From the NCBI RefSeq assembly GCF_954871325.1, contig NC_088777.1:6425366-6489365 (forward strand): a DNA stretch of 64,000 nt, in the 5' to 3' direction. The position numbers were made by a program, and so were the translations under genes. Positions 24,881 to 36,291 of this stretch are shown in pieces (the first letter of the stretch is position 1; every line of letters begins with the position of its first letter). The DNA is from Gordionus sp. m RMFG-2023. Its lineage: Eukaryota > Nematomorpha > Gordioida > Chordodea > Parachordodidae. A model generated the notes under the pieces. The model was not told the DNA's origin. It made no database searches and worked only from the letters and a program-made list of their open reading frames with translations.

Positions 24881-25409
24881 CCTTTAACACAGCTAGCAAA
24901 TCTCCACCCCCCCCCCTCATATTATTAATTATTTATTATAAAAAATATATTGCCATTGTTGATATTTATATTTTGTTACATTAAAAATTTAATAATATCA
25001 TCATTTTTGTTTTTTTTCTAGTTTATATATTATAAATTATTTATATAATTTTTTTTAACTAATATTGAATATTTTTATAAAAAATAAAAATATATGAAGA
25101 ATATAATTAATAAGGAAGGAAAATTTAAAGGTATAAAAAAAAATATTTATAATATTATTAAAAATGTACAATAAAAAGTGAACATAAATTTTCAGAATGA
25201 AAAAAAAACAATAGATTATTAATTTGTATTGTTATTATTTTAATATGGTGTTTGACTATTTTATATAGATTTATAGTGAAATAAAATAATTAAAAATACT
25301 ATAGGTTTTTAATTAACTTAGAAATCAATTGAGAAGTTTTAGATCAAATAAATCAAATATCAGATAATAAAAATAAACAAATATCAAATATATGTATTAT
25401 TTTTTAAAA
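24881..25409. other. A+T-rich spacer
   Basis: It contains a run of about eleven C at 24907 and long A/T tracts. There is no coding or repeat feature apart from the homopolymer. Confidence 0.35.
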
Positions 25410-25573
25410 AAGGGGATTGTGCAACATTAATTAACATTATATCTAAATATACATTTTTTTTATCTAAGAAAAAATAGATTAGAAAACTGTTTTGAATGAT
25501 ATTTATTTAAATTAATTAAGGTTAATTTACCCAATATATTTAAATTTATGAATTTATCAATAAACACATTTAC

Positions 25574-25600
25574 CGTTAGGTGGAGGAACTGAAGTGTTTT
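25574..25600 (-). CDS. micro-exon, 27 nt (block A)
   Basis: Acceptor AATATTTTAG, donor GTAAATGTGT. It reads ENTSVPPPN; NTS is a sequon. Block B equivalent: 38034. Degenerate copies of the same cassette lie near 25795 and 25980. Confidence 0.6.
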
Positions 25601-26223
25601 CTAAAATATTATAATATTTAATAATTTGTTAATTGATATGATGATTACATCATAAATCGAAAAAATTTTAAATTAACATTTCGCTTATCTTACAATAGGA
25701 AAAATAGCATCGAGCCAATACGTATGAAATAGAATTATTTAATTATCGACTAATATAGTTTTGAAAATTTTATTATCAATAAATATAGATGTCTGGGTGT
25801 TGAGATTGAGTAAATTTATATTTACTACTATTTTATTTTATTAAAATATCTTTTTCTATTATATAACTAATTAAAAAGCAACACTTTATTCTCATATCAG
25901 CATTGCCTAGAATAGTTTTTATTTAAATTAATTTAGTTTAAAACAGCTAAATAATTTTAATCATTAATAAATATAATATGCAGTTATATTAAGTATTTGA
26001 CAGTATTTTCTTTAATATATCATATTATTTATTAATTATTATATGGTGATTGCATAAATCAAACAATAAAATTGAGTCGACGATTAAAAATAGTTTTTAA
26101 ATTTCTATACAAAAAAATAACATCATAAAGATTATTTGCAATAATTTCATTTGAATTAATTAAGGTAGGATAGCCCAATAATTTTAAACCTTTTAATATT
26201 TATCAATAAATATATTTACATAC

Positions 26224-26238
26224 CTGGAGGTTGAGAAA
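26224..26238 (-). CDS. micro-exon, 15 nt (block A)
   Basis: The usual upstream acceptor has mutated (TTTTGG instead of TTTTAG), but the internal AATATTGCAG remains, giving a 15-nt exon VSQPP with donor GTATGTAAAT. Block B (38690) has the same arrangement, so the short form predates the duplication. Confidence 0.5.
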
Positions 26239-26352
26239 CTGCAATATTTTCCAAAATTTTTATTATAATATTATATAATTTGTTAATTAATATAATTATT
26301 GCATCATAAATCAAATTATTCTAAAATCAACATTTCTTTTATCTTATAATAA

Positions 26353-27583
26353 GAAAATTATGGTAAACTACCATGTCTACCTGGACAAATTTCTTATTTA
26401 TGGAGATAATAAATTTGATGTTAAATAATCGACTAGATCATTGCGCTGCCCGCTGTAAAGTACAGATATCAATCCCCATTTTGGACCACACCCCGTTCAT
26501 TACGTACTTTGTGGGCCCCATCGACTTACAAGAGAAGACTTTATCAACAGATAACAATAGAGATATTTAGGAAACCCTCCTAGCAACATATTGAAACTGG
26601 CTTCCTCTTAGCATCTATGGTACTAAGGGTGGTCAACCATCTTTCCTGCACAATAACGTTTATATCGAATCTAATCTATTATCCCCATACTACATAATCA
26701 TGAATGATGCCAACTCATCATTGATGCAATACAATTGCATGTTAAAATTTGTTATTACGCAATGCCGTGTGCACAGAAGCCGCAGATAGCTACTTAGGAA
26801 TATCATTCCGGGAATTTGACAACTTGTCAATCTCATACCAAGAAGCCTTGATCTTCAATGTATCGGGACACGCAATGGCTTGTATCAACGCTAAAGAATC
26901 CAAGCCGTGGGGATTGGGGCCCTCCTCGCTATAGACAAATATAAAGTAACGCCGGTGATTTTCACGGACTCAACGGTTGAATATTACCTCTTTAAAGAAG
27001 GAGGATCAAATCTCCGTCAGTCGACATAGTGGTTACTTAGATACTCAAGAAACTGGAATTATAAGATTTTACGGAGCCATAACATTTAATGGATGCCTAC
27101 CGACAAAAATCCTGCAGACGAACCGTCATGGGAGTGGATCGGGCTTACGACCTCTTCAACACAACTAGCCAACCCTGCCCAAGCTATAACCAATATGGAG
27201 AACTAGCTCTCGCTATTCGGCTCGGAATCCGTTAACATAAATTCGCTTATTTCCGGGTTATTCGAACCCTCCCTGGGTAATAGATCATCCATCAATACAT
27301 TCAAACGAACTCTAACTAACATACCAAATAATAGCGAGGAAGACTACCCATCGGATACAGAACGATTCATCCGACAATATTTATTATTATATATATTTAA
27401 ATATCCCATAACTGATTCTTATCGCAGTCTTGCTTAATTTTTGTTTTTAAATTTATTTGCCATTTTCTTTATTTTTTATCCTCAAATTTTAGGATATTTA
27501 TATTATATCTTAAATGGCATAATAAAAGCGAAGAATACCAAGCCATAAAGGCTAAGATCAGCTCTACTTTAGCCTTGCCATAT
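26353..27583 (+). mobile_element. fossil retroelement fragment with an RNase H-like domain (block A copy)
   Basis: A block less A/T-rich than the introns, inserted within a cassette unit. Pieces on the plus strand match an RNase H fold: an acidic NDAN motif near 26705, YQEALIF near 26840, IFTDSTVEYYLF near 26960 and NPADEPS near 27107. The last resembles the NPAD-S/P-R tail of reverse-transcribing elements. No reverse transcriptase, integrase or terminal repeats are seen. It is broken by many interruptions. The family cannot be fixed (an LTR-like, DIRS-like or hepadna-like origin is possible). A second copy in block B shows it was there before the duplication. Confidence 0.5.
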
Positions 27584-27789
27584 AAAATATCTTATTTTAT
27601 TATAAATCTATTTATTTAAAAAGAACTAATAATTTTTTTTAAAAAATTATCTTAGTTTATACTAAATAATTTTAATCATTTATAATTATTATATGTCTTG
27701 GTATGCCAATATTTTATATATTATATATTGAATTATTTGTTAATTAAATATGGTGATTACATATACCAACAATATTTTATGATCTATCC

Positions 27790-28537
27790 CATAGACCTCA
27801 GGCCCGGCCCAAAGCCCGCCTGTTTAAAATATAACCGGGGGCCGGACCTGAAAAATATTTTTTTAAATCCCCGGGCCGGGATATAAATTTTTTTTAAAAA
27901 ATTTATACAACATGAAATTATATTCGTCAATTAGATATGGTTTTAATCATTATATATTATGATTAATATAATTTTGGGTGAAAGTTATCTCTAGCTATCA
28001 CTCATGGTATCTATTACATAATATAATTATAGTTTTTAATATATTAAATATCTGTTTAGAATAAAAAAAATAAAATATGTTAGTGTTGTTAAACTGCTCG
28101 TTTTCAGCGAATTTTTAAAAACGGCTAACACAATATTTTATCCAGAAAAATATTACGCAAGTCTGAAAATTTTGTTTATTTAGCAAAGTTCAAGACATAT
28201 AGTATCGAAATTTAGAAGCTTAGTCAATGTTTCTGGCGAAAATATTGAGTTAGCCGTTTTTCAAAATCGGCTCGAAGCGAGCCGTTTAACAACATTAGTT
28301 AATATGCATATTTATTAATGATAATACTCGCCAAAAAATATCATAAAATACCGAATAGTTTAATTTTTTATATATACCAGGTCGAATATAATTTTAAAAA
28401 ATTCCAAGTCGGGCCCAAATAATTTTTTTTAAATATCCGGGTCTGGCCTAAAATTTTTAAACCCGGGCCGGGCCGTAAAAAATTTTTGAAAAAAAATCCG
28501 GGCCGGGCCGTGCAAATGGTACTACTGCAGGTCTTTA
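27790..28537. mobile_element. hAT-type element with GGGCCGGG subterminal repeats
   Basis: A perfect 8-bp duplication, ATCTATCC, flanks it at 27782-27789 and 28538-28545. Block B at 40060 shows the empty site (GATCTATCAATAACAAAA). Termini CATAGACCTCAGGCCCGG and, inward from the right, TAAAGACCTGCAG belong with those at 41324 and 55107 (consensus TAGAGAyCTGC). Both sides carry repeated GGGCCGGG motifs 20-40 bp apart. It contains a nested TAGTGTTG MITE at 28081. Confidence 0.8.
28081..28297. mobile_element. TAGTGTTG hAT MITE nested in another element
   Basis: Full-length copy (217 bp) with termini TAGTGTTGTTAAACTGCTCG and …AACAACATTA. It is inserted inside the GGGCCGGG element at 27790. Its flanking 8-mers no longer match, so it is older or the flanks have changed. 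Confidence 0.8.
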
Positions 28538-29308
28538 ATCTATCCATAACAAAATATCACACAGCAACAATAAAATTGTATGCACTATGTTTTCATAGAT
28601 GATAAATTTCTTTCTGTATATACATTTTTCAAAATAAAAATAGTATTGTGGAATATTTGTAATAACTAATATTTAAATTAATTAAGCTTAGGATTACCAT
28701 ATTAAATATTTTGAAATTTATCAATAAGCACATTTATATACCTGTAGGTTTAGGAATGGAATTGTTAATTTTCATTAATATATTTAATAATTTGTTAATG
28801 ATATGATGATTACATCATAAATCAAATTATTTTAAAATCAACATTTCTTTTATCATACAATGAGAAAAATAGCATCAAGTAACAATACATATGAAATAGG
28901 AATTTATTTATTTATCGTTTAACATAGTTTTAACAATTTGTTATCAATAAAAAAAAATAGGTCTGGGTGTTAAGAATGAATGAATTTACCTTTACTACTA
29001 TTTTATATTACAAAGTTTTTTAAAATTATTTTAGTTTATAACTGCCAAATAATTTTAAACCCTTTATATATTTTCTAATATTTTCTTATTATACCATATA
29101 TTATATGGTGAATATATAATAACAACATTTTATGAACTAGCTATTACAATTTATCATAAGGTGACTATAAAATTTTATCTACTATTCAATAGTTTTTAAA
29201 TTTCTATAGAAATAATATTGTGATTATTTGCAATATTTTCTTAATTAATTAAAGTAGGATAATCTAATAATTTGAACGTTTTAAAATTCAATAACCATAT
29301 TTATATAC

Positions 29309-29335
29309 CTGGAGGTTGAGAAACTGAAGGATTTT
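29309..29335 (-). CDS. micro-exon, 27 nt (block A)
   Basis: Acceptor TAAATTTTAG, donor GTATATAAAT. It reads ENPSVSQPP; the Thr of the NTS sequon seen in block B (40880) is Pro here, which destroys the sequon. Decayed copies lie near 28742 (acceptor lost), 28965 and 29520. Confidence 0.6.
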
Positions 29336-29922
29336 CTAAAATTTATATTATAATATATAATTTGTTAATTATTATATGGTGATTACATAAATCAAATATA
29401 AAAAAAAAAACATTTCTTTTAATAAATAAGAAAAATAGCATCGTGCAACAATTAGTATGAAATATAAATTTATTTAATTATTGTCTAATATATTTTAACA
29501 CTTTTTTATAAATAAAATATATGTCTCGGTGTTGAGATGGAATAAATATATTCTACGACTATTTTATATTATTTCACAATTAAAATATCTTATTCTATTA
29601 TAAATATAATTATTTAAAATATTAATAGTTTTTTTTAAATTATTTTAATTTATAACTACCAAATAATTATAAACATTTATAAATAATGGGAAATATTTTA
29701 TTTGATTACATAAATAAACATATCTTATTATCTAGCGATAAGAAAAAGTCACAGAGCAACATTAAATTGTATGGACTATGTTTTAATAGTTTATAAATTT
29801 CTATCTATACTTTATTTTAATCCAAATAGTTTTGTAAACTATTTAAATAACCTCGAAAAATTAATTAAAGTATTGATTACATACTATTAAACATGTATAG
29901 AAAATAAAACATAATAATTTAC

Positions 29923-29955
29923 CTAAATTTGGAGTTTGAATACATGAAGTGTTTA
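29923..29955 (-). CDS. micro-exon, 33 nt, cysteine-bearing (block A)
   Basis: Acceptor AAAATATTAG, donor GTAAATTATT. It reads VNTSCIQTPNL. Compared with block B (41984) it has one silent change (the Cys codon) and two replacements (Ile/Leu and Pro/Gln). Confidence 0.65.
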
Positions 29956-30716
29956 CTAATATTTTTGGTATTATTTGATGTTAATTAATATATTTTGATT
30001 ACAATATAAATCAAAATATTTATAAATCAGCATTTTTTCATATAACTTAACAAAAAAGCATTGTCTATAAGTAACATTGTCAATTCACCTTCATAACTCT
30101 TTTTTTCTTAATCCTTCTTTGCCAAATTTTATATTAAGTATATGGTATATACAAAGGTTATATTACATTTTCAAGTAAGTTATATAATAAATTATTAAAA
30201 ATAAGCTGTATTCTTTATTTGAAGGCTAATTTATAAATACAAAACGAAAAATGGTTTAATAATAATATATGATGAACAAAATAGTTGAATATATTAAAAT
30301 AAATTGGTAATTAAAACAAACCATAATATATACAAACAGTAGTAAAATATGTATTAAACCAGCACTTTATAATATAACTATGCTTAAGTAAACTACGAGA
30401 TCATAGAAAAATTTTAATTTATATATACATAATCTTAGTAAAATGGCTAATAAATTCCTTTAACTTGGAAATTTTTATAAATCATTATCTTTATTCAAAT
30501 AACTCTTGATAATTTTTAATCTATTTAATATTTTTGAACACATATATAAATTTAAAATATAGTATATTGAGATTGGCTTGAATCAAATTATTTAAATGAA
30601 AATATTATTATGATTTAATAATAGTAAGGAATAAAATAAAAGCATGGATGAACCATTACAATATTTTATTTTTGAACTTTAATTTCATATTTATAATAAA
30701 ATATCAGGATTTATAC

Positions 30717-30755
30717 CTAAATTTTGAGGTTGTCCGATTGTAATGATTAGCTTTA
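30717..30755 (-). CDS. micro-exon, 39 nt (block A)
   Basis: Acceptor TTTATTATAG, donor GTATAAATCC. It reads VKLIITIGQPQNL, more hydrophobic than the other cassettes. Block B (45452) differs by one silent change and one Gln/Lys replacement. Confidence 0.65.
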
Positions 30756-30898
30756 CTATAATAAAAGGATCGGTATTCGATTTATAATAATAATATAATA
30801 AAAAGAGGAAATAGTTATCAGTCACTTTCTCACAGAAATTTTTTAAGAAAAGCTTTAGTCAAATTTTGTCATTTAGTTGATATTTATAACAATAATAC

Positions 30899-30942
30899 CT
30901 GAATTATAATAAATGCAAAATAATTCAAAATTTATTATTCAG
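30899..30942 (-). CDS. possible alternative terminal exon (block A)
   Basis: Acceptor AATTTTCAG, then CTGAATAATAAA. If joined to the 10-nt exon at 31235, the reading would end GQSS-stop, with an AATAAA hexamer 4 nt after the stop. A donor-like GTATTA follows at 30898, giving 44 nt, which has stops in all frames. Block B (45639-45685) keeps the same layout. In such A/T-rich DNA the hexamer alone means little. Confidence 0.2.
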
Positions 30943-31234
30943 CTGAAAATTAATCTTAATAAAAGTCACACAGTTTTAAAATTCTCCAATAAATTCTATT
31001 TTATATATAAGTCTAATTGAGCGATTATCCAAATAATAAAATTCATTTGACAGTACCTTAAATATTAATTACATTTGAATATATATTATTTTATATTAAG
31101 AATATACAAGAAAAATCATACTAATGAAATAATTAGCTAAATATTTTGACTCTATTGTAATTTTCATTCAATAAAATCTTGATGAAAGCAGAATTTTTTT
31201 TCAAACTCAGATAAAAAATATGTTATTGTAATAC

Positions 31235-31244
31235 CTGCTTTGAC
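31235..31244 (-). CDS. possible 10-nt micro-exon (block A)
   Basis: ATAACATAG|GTCAAAGCAG|GTATTA is identical, including flanks, in block B (46548-46557). Ten nt breaks the phase of the array, so it fits only if paired with another non-symmetric exon or used as a route to the stop at 30940. Confidence 0.25.
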
Positions 31245-31543
31245 CTATGTTATAACATTTTAAAAGATGCTGGAGAAATTTAATCAGCATTTATTAATTC
31301 ATAAAAAGGTCAATTAGAAATTAATATAATTGCTTTATATGTTACAACTTAGGTAAACATAACTACATTATTTTAAAAGTATTTAAATGATTTATATTCC
31401 AATAATAAAATTAATTTCTTATGAATGTTATCTTAGTTTTTGATAATATAGATAAACTAACTCCCTCAGATTTTTATTTATCATTAAATATAAATTTTTT
31501 TTTAAACGACTACTTGGTTATAATACAAATTATTAGAAAATAC

Positions 31544-31666
31544 CTGTTGAAAAATTGGGGTTACTGTCATTACCCCATTCAATGGTTGATATTGAACCAT
31601 TTATTGATTGAATAAATTGAATAAGTAACATCATCGTATAATCACATTCACACATCTTAGGAAAAT
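31544..31666 (-). CDS. 123-nt exon with Cys pair and sequons (block A)
   Basis: Acceptor TCTTTTCATAG, donor GTATTTTCTA. 41 codons in the array's phase, opening DFPKMCECDYTMM, then LLIQFIQSINGSISTIEW and ending NDSNPNFST. It is by far the largest cassette. It has a Cys-x-Cys pair, a hydrophobic helix-like centre and two N-glycosylation sequons (NGS and NDS). It lies between the 39-nt and 30-nt cassettes, as in block B. The paralogue at 46852 has identical length and splice sites, which strongly supports it as a real coding exon. The short plus-strand frame at 31421-31615 is its shadow. No known domain is recognised. Confidence 0.75.
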
Positions 31667-31893
31667 CTATGAAAAGATAACGAAGTAATTATGTCAAAAC
31701 TAAGTATTGAATAATATAATAAAGGTCTAATAGTCACAGTTGTATTTTATTACTATTATACTGTATTTCTTCAAATTATTATTTTTATCTAGAAAATAAT
31801 CCTTGACAATTCTGAATCTATAATTAACTTTGCTTAATTTCATATTAAAATAAACAAACCTTAATTTACCAATATAATTTAAATTTGATATAC

Positions 31894-31923
31894 CGCATTT
31901 AGGTCCCCCTGATGTCATGTTTA
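31894..31923 (-). CDS. micro-exon, 30 nt, cysteine-bearing (block A)
   Basis: Acceptor ATTTATATAG, donor GTATATCAAA. It reads VNMTSGGPKC; NMT is a sequon. Block B (47167) is three nt longer and reads VNMTSKEPNYC, so the length difference preserves the frame and the final Cys. Confidence 0.7.
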
Positions 31924-32061
31924 CTATATAAATATTTTCATTTATGATAATAATTTAAACCAAATTATAAAAATTATTTAAAATAAATGTTTTGATCTAA
32001 TATTTGCCAGAATTTGATTTTAAAAACACAATATATGTGAATGGAAGTGTGTTAATTAGAA

Positions 32062-32740
32062 CCAGGGGGTTAGAACCGAACCCGTACCCTTAGAAAAAAC
32101 CTGGGTTTTGGGGGAAAATCTGAACCCAAACCGAACCGAAAGAACCCTATTTATAAAATTTTCAAAACCCCGAACTGAACCCGGGAATTTTATTTGAATA
32201 CGGGTTCAGTGTATAGTTTTAATTAATATAGTATAATTGTAAATATAAATATTAATAATTTACTTGACATTTTATAATATTTTCAAATTTACAATAGTGA
32301 AATGTTAATAAATTTTAAACAACTTAATTCATTTACACCATTTTAAAATTTTTTAAAATTTATTCTCAAAGATTCCTATTATAAGATTGTTAATAAATTT
32401 CAAACAATTAAATTTATTTACGCTATTTATTTTTAATTTTTATCTTATTCACAAAGATTATTAATTAGAGGAAAATGAAAGTAAACAATATTGGATATTT
32501 TTAATTTAAAGAAATACGTCTAAATAAAATTTCTAAAATTGATATATGACTTATGCATTGTATTTTTAAATATATTTTGCATATAAATAAAATAAAAAAT
32601 TTATTTTTTATACCAAATCTATGTCTAGTTTTTAATTATGATTTAAATATAGAATATTTTTTTAATCAATTTAATTTTTAAAGCCGAGCTGAACCTGAAA
32701 CCAAACCCGGGTTCAAAAATATTTCCCTGAACTCTCGTAG
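32062..32740. mobile_element. second copy of the AACCCGAACC element (relative of 17765-19036)
   Basis: It starts CAGGGGGTTAGAACCGAACC directly after GTGTTAATTAGAAC, a point where block B runs on uninterrupted. The central 400 bp match 17800-18140 and 18715-18950. The right terminus of the family is not found; the sequence breaks off near 32740. It is uninterrupted where the other copy has its nested element. Confidence 0.55.
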
Positions 32741-33249
32741 ACATAAAAATCTTGAATTTATGTTTGATTCCCAGGATCTATTTCCCTTCTGACCTCAACT
32801 TTAGAGGTAGAAATATAACATCAATTTCCATATTTCCCAATTTCATAAAAAGAATTGGAATTTTCTTCTGTTTGAGTGTTTCGCTTAATTTCTTCCGAAT
32901 CAACGGAAAATTTATAAATTTTGAATTCACAAATCTCGACAATTGATATGAATTTGATAAAAATACTCCTCGAAAAGGGTATATAAATACAAACAAATTT
33001 TATAAAAATATATTTAAATTTAAAATATACCCACAAAAAATTATCAAAAAATTTTTTGAATTAATTTTTTTTTGTAAAATAGAAATTAGCTACCATTTAA
33101 GAAGTGTTAATAAAAAAATAATAAAAAAATTTATTAACGATCAAATGTTTTCCCAATCTTCACTCCCCCCATCAAAATTTAGAATGATAAATTATGGTTA
33201 TAAAATATTTCAGATCAACTATATCTTAATGCATGTAGTAATGATATAC
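32741..33249. other. intron-like DNA, paralogous to 48730-49105 from about 32950 on
   Basis: From CTCGAAAAGG (about 32968) the sequence matches block B. The part before is not shared and contains overlapping short frames on both strands (32752-33036) without a recognisable product; a GTTTGATTCCC motif near 32761 is B-box-like but isolated. Confidence 0.35.
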
Positions 33250-33306
33250 CTGAATGATTAGGTTCTTCGGTTGTGGTGTTGGCTGTGGTTGTAGTTGTAA
33301 TGCTAA
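33250..33306 (-). CDS. micro-exon, 57 nt, Thr-rich (first copy)
   Basis: Acceptor TTTGATCATAG, donor GTATATCATT. After the shared Val codon it reads SITTTTTANTTTEEPNHS: nine Thr and Ser residues in an unbroken run around NTT and ending in the sequon NHS. A mucin-like segment. Two paralogues exist, at 36235 and 49106. Confidence 0.7.
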
Positions 33307-33589
33307 CTATGATCAAATTTTAATATTATTTTTTAGCAAGGTGCATTAAAATATCTAAAAAAAATTATAATAGCCAAGCATAGCTAGTAATTTTTAGGTG
33401 GGTAGGGGGTGTTATTTGGGAGGGAAGGTATAATACAGGGACGAAGCGTCCATAGAAGCAAGGGAAGCATTGCTTCCCTTGAAATTTTTTTTACAAAATT
33501 CTTAGATAAATTTAATATAATCTTTATACTGTGCTAAAAAAAATAAAATTACTTCCTTAAAATAATTAATATATTTTTTATAACGTTAA

Positions 33590-33780
33590 AAAGATTTATA
33601 ATATTTTACTACGATAAAAAATTTACGTTAAAAATTTTACTATTATTTTTACTACGTTCAAAAATTTACTATTATGTTAAAAAATTTACTATTATTTTTA
33701 CTACGTTCAAAAATTTACTATTATTTTTACTACGTAAAAAAATTTACTATTACATTTACTATGTTATAAAATGATGGAAG
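33590..33780 (+). repeat. short tandem repeat of about 28 bp in the hAT 5' region
   Basis: About five imperfect repeats built from ATTTACTATTATTTTTACTA and CGTTCAAAA-like spacers. It lies between the left terminus and the transposase and may be a subterminal repeat array used by the transposase, or simple slippage. Confidence 0.6.
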
Positions 33781-34079
33781 CAAATTTAATATTGCTTATT
33801 TTCCTATAATAAATATACTAATAAATCATAATTCATACGATATTTTTTTGGTGTAATTTTTTTATTACGTTAAAAAAAATATACAAGAAGGAAGCAAATC
33901 TAATATTGCTTATTTTTTCAATAAATAAATAGAAAATCATGTTATGATATTGTTTAATTTTACGATTAAAAAATAAGCATTGGGGAAGCAAATAAAAAAT
34001 TGCTTATTCTTTTATAAAAGAAAAATAAATTTTTTATATTAAATTTTTTTTCTTACTTTTTTTAATTATAATTGTATTA

Positions 34080-35945
34080 TTGAAAATTTATTAATATTAT
34101 CATTTAGCTCAAGAAATTTTGATACCAAAAAATTAATTATTGAAAAAGGAAGACCAAAGCCAATTTTAAGAAATTTAAAAAAAGAAATAAAATCTTGCAT
34201 TCGTAATTTTTCTATCGATAAATATGAATGGCTCACTGGATGTGAATTTTCTAATTCTCTATATTGTTGGTCATGCTTATTATTCCCAAAGGAAAAATAT
34301 ATTTGGAATGATAGAGGATTTTCGGATATGAATAATTTTTCAAAGGCAGTTAAACGACATGAAGAATCAACAGCTCATTTGCAGTCGATGATTCAATTAA
34401 AAACATTTGGCAAAATTCGTATTGAAAATATGATAGATTCGATGCGCAAAATATCAATCGAACAGCATAATTCGAAAGTTAAATCAAATAGAGAAATATT
34501 GAAAATTTTAATCAATTCTATATGTTTTCTTGGAGTTCAGCAGCTCGCATTCCGTGGTGATGATGAATCACCTAATTCAGTAAATAGAGGAAATTATATT
34601 GAATTAATTTATTTGCTCGCGGAATAAAATTTACTATTAAAACATCATTTAGAAAATAGTACAACTTTTATTGGACTATCAAGTCATATCCAAAATGATT
34701 TAATTAATTCCATTTCATATGTCTTACACCAAAAAATATTAGATGAATTGGAAGAAACAAAATTTATAACAATAATATTAGATGAAACAATTGATATAAA
34801 TAATAAATCCCAACTGGCTGTAGTTCTTCGATATGTTTTAAATAACGGGACATTATATGAAAGATTTATTGAATTCTTTGATGTTTACAATGCATCGTGA
34901 TGCTAATCCTTTATCAAAATTTGTCATTAAATTTTTGAATGATAAGAAAATTATGAAAAAATTGATAGGTCAAAGTTACGATGGCGCAGTTGTTATGTCA
35001 GGTGATTCACATGGACTGCAAGCAAAAATTAGAGACGTCAATCCTTCTGCACTTTATATTCATTGTTTTGCTCACAAGTTAAATCTTATATTATCAAAAT
35101 CTTGCAGCAAAATTAAAGAATGTAAAGTTTTTTTTGCAACTTTATCTGGTTTAGCCAGTTTTTTTAGTACATCATCTAAGCGTACAGCAGAATTTGATAA
35201 ATATGTTTAAAAAAGATTACCTGGTCGGCTGGTTCAAATAGTTTTCAATTATTTGAAGGATCTAGTCGTTTTTTTTGAAAGTATGATTGATGAAGAATCT
35301 GATATTGTTTGGGATAATGATGTTCTAATAACATCTCGTGGCTATTTAAATATATTAAATGATGCAAATTTTCTAATTTTGTTATATTTTTTTCAAGAAG
35401 TTCCAGAATCTGATTTATTATTTGATATACTTCTAACTAAAATTCGATGTATCATATTGTCTTAAAAGTATTAACGATTTCAAAGAGTTTTTTAAATTAT
35501 GCAAATTCATTTTAACTTTGGCTGCAACAACAGTAGTGTTGTTAAACAGCTCGTTTTGAGCCGATTTTTAAAAACGGTTAACTAGATATTTTAGCCAGAA
35601 AAATATTGTCTAAGCCTCGAGATTTCGCTTATAGATGTCCAAACCTATGTTCCTTCTACAAACAAAATCTTCAGGCTTGCGTAATATTATTCTAGGTAAA
35701 ATATTGAGTTAGCCGTTTTTAAAAATCGGCTCAAAACGAGCCGTTTAACAACACTAAACAACAGCAAGTGCAGGGGGTTTTCATCTTTAAAAATAATCAA
35801 ATCTTATTGTAGAAACAGAATGAGTCAAAATCGATTATCGAATCTAGCTTTGATTTCTATTGAAAAAAAATTATGGAAAAATTTAAAATCTAGTAATAAC
35901 TTTTATAATTCAGTACTTGATCATTTTACTCAAAAACAAAGACGA
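34080..35945 (+). pseudogene. decayed ZMYM1-like hAT transposase
   Basis: Order of parts: TTF-type zinc finger (LYCWSCLLFPKE near 34260, then VKRHEESTAHL near 34347), DUF4371 region (ILDETIDINNKSQLAVVLRY near 34780, with catalytic Asp in DETID), GQSYDGAVVMSGDSHGLQA near 34970, HCFAHKLNLILSKSCS near 35060, and the dimerisation region (FILTLAATT near 35520 and MSQNRLSNLALISIE near 35820). A stop ends the first frame at 34627, a frameshift falls near 34890, another stop is at 35208, and sequence between about 35460 and 35480 is too short for the family, indicating an internal deletion. A MITE interrupts the dimerisation region. It is dead but relatively young. Confidence 0.75.
35534..35756. mobile_element. 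TAGTGTTG hAT MITE inside the hAT transposase
   Basis: 223 bp, with perfect duplication AACAACAG at 35526-35533 and 35757-35764. Without it the flanks join as …LAATT plus ASAG…, the conserved TTASAER segment of hAT proteins, so the insertion is clean. It has the same length as the copy at 11881. Confidence 0.85.
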
Positions 35946-36058
35946 ATTCCGCTTATTTATAAATCGTAATTTTTTATGGTTTGACTAATAAATAAAATAA
36001 ATAAATTTTTTGATTGCTTCCCTAGTAGTAAACTTGACGCCTCGACACTGGTATAATA

Positions 36059-36234
36059 TTGTTTTATAAAACAAGTAGTCAGACACTATTTTATATTATT
36101 TTTATTGAAAATTTTTAATATTAGCTATCAAATGTTTTCCTAATCTTCACTCCCCTTATCAAATAGTATAATGATAAATGATGGTTATGAATTATTTAAG
36201 ATAAACTATATAGTAAATGAATATAATGATATAC
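36059..36234. other. intron sequence between two copies of the 57-nt module
   Basis: The sequence before 36110 is the far side of the hAT target site. From about 36120 it repeats the 33130-33249 sequence (CAATCTTCACTCCCC-like), marking the start of the second module copy. Confidence 0.5.
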
Positions 36235-36291
36235 CTGAATGATTAGGTTCTTCGGTTGTGGAGTAGGCTGTGGTTGTAGTTGTAATGTTAA
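36235..36291 (-). CDS. micro-exon, 57 nt, Thr-rich (second copy)
   Basis: Acceptor TTTTATCACAG, donor GTATATCATT. After Val it reads NITTTTTAYSTTEEPNHS. Compared with 33250: Ser/Asn, Asn/Tyr and Thr/Ser replacements; the opening NIT is a new sequon and the internal NTT sequon is lost. Confidence 0.7.

Larger units (their letters stand above)
25410..33435 (-). repeat. block A of a segmental duplication of the micro-exon locus
   Basis: The sequence aligns by eye, in order, with 37890-49300 (block B), including intron sequence. Matching cassettes are 25574/38034, 26224/38690, 29309/40880, 29923/41984, 30717/45452, 31544/46852, 31894/47167 and 33250/49106. The shared left edge is a segment like GTGCAACATTAATTAACATT. 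Differences are point changes, small indels and element insertions on one side only. The 33.1-33.4 kb module is itself repeated at 36.1-36.6 kb. Confidence 0.8.
33436..36050 (+). mobile_element. hAT transposon (ZMYM1-like) with both ends and perfect target duplication
   Basis: The 8-bp duplication GTATAATA lies at 33428-33435 and 36051-36058. The termini are CAGGGACGAAGCGTC and, inward from the right, CAGTGTCGAGGCGTC, each followed by a shared AAGCAATG/GGGAAGCAAT-type subterminal motif. The related modules at 36.4 and 49.3 kb show the empty site. Inside are a decayed transposase, a 28-bp minisatellite and a nested MITE. It is inserted in the intron just downstream of nothing but the 57-nt cassette, so it post-dates that module's duplication. 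Confidence 0.85.

Noticed and set aside
25790-25840. Repeats of the type GTCTGGGTGTTGAG (also 28965, 29520, 41090) as a second micro-exon class
   Set aside because: They align with the 27-nt cassette but lack a GT donor in every copy, so they are decayed cassettes.
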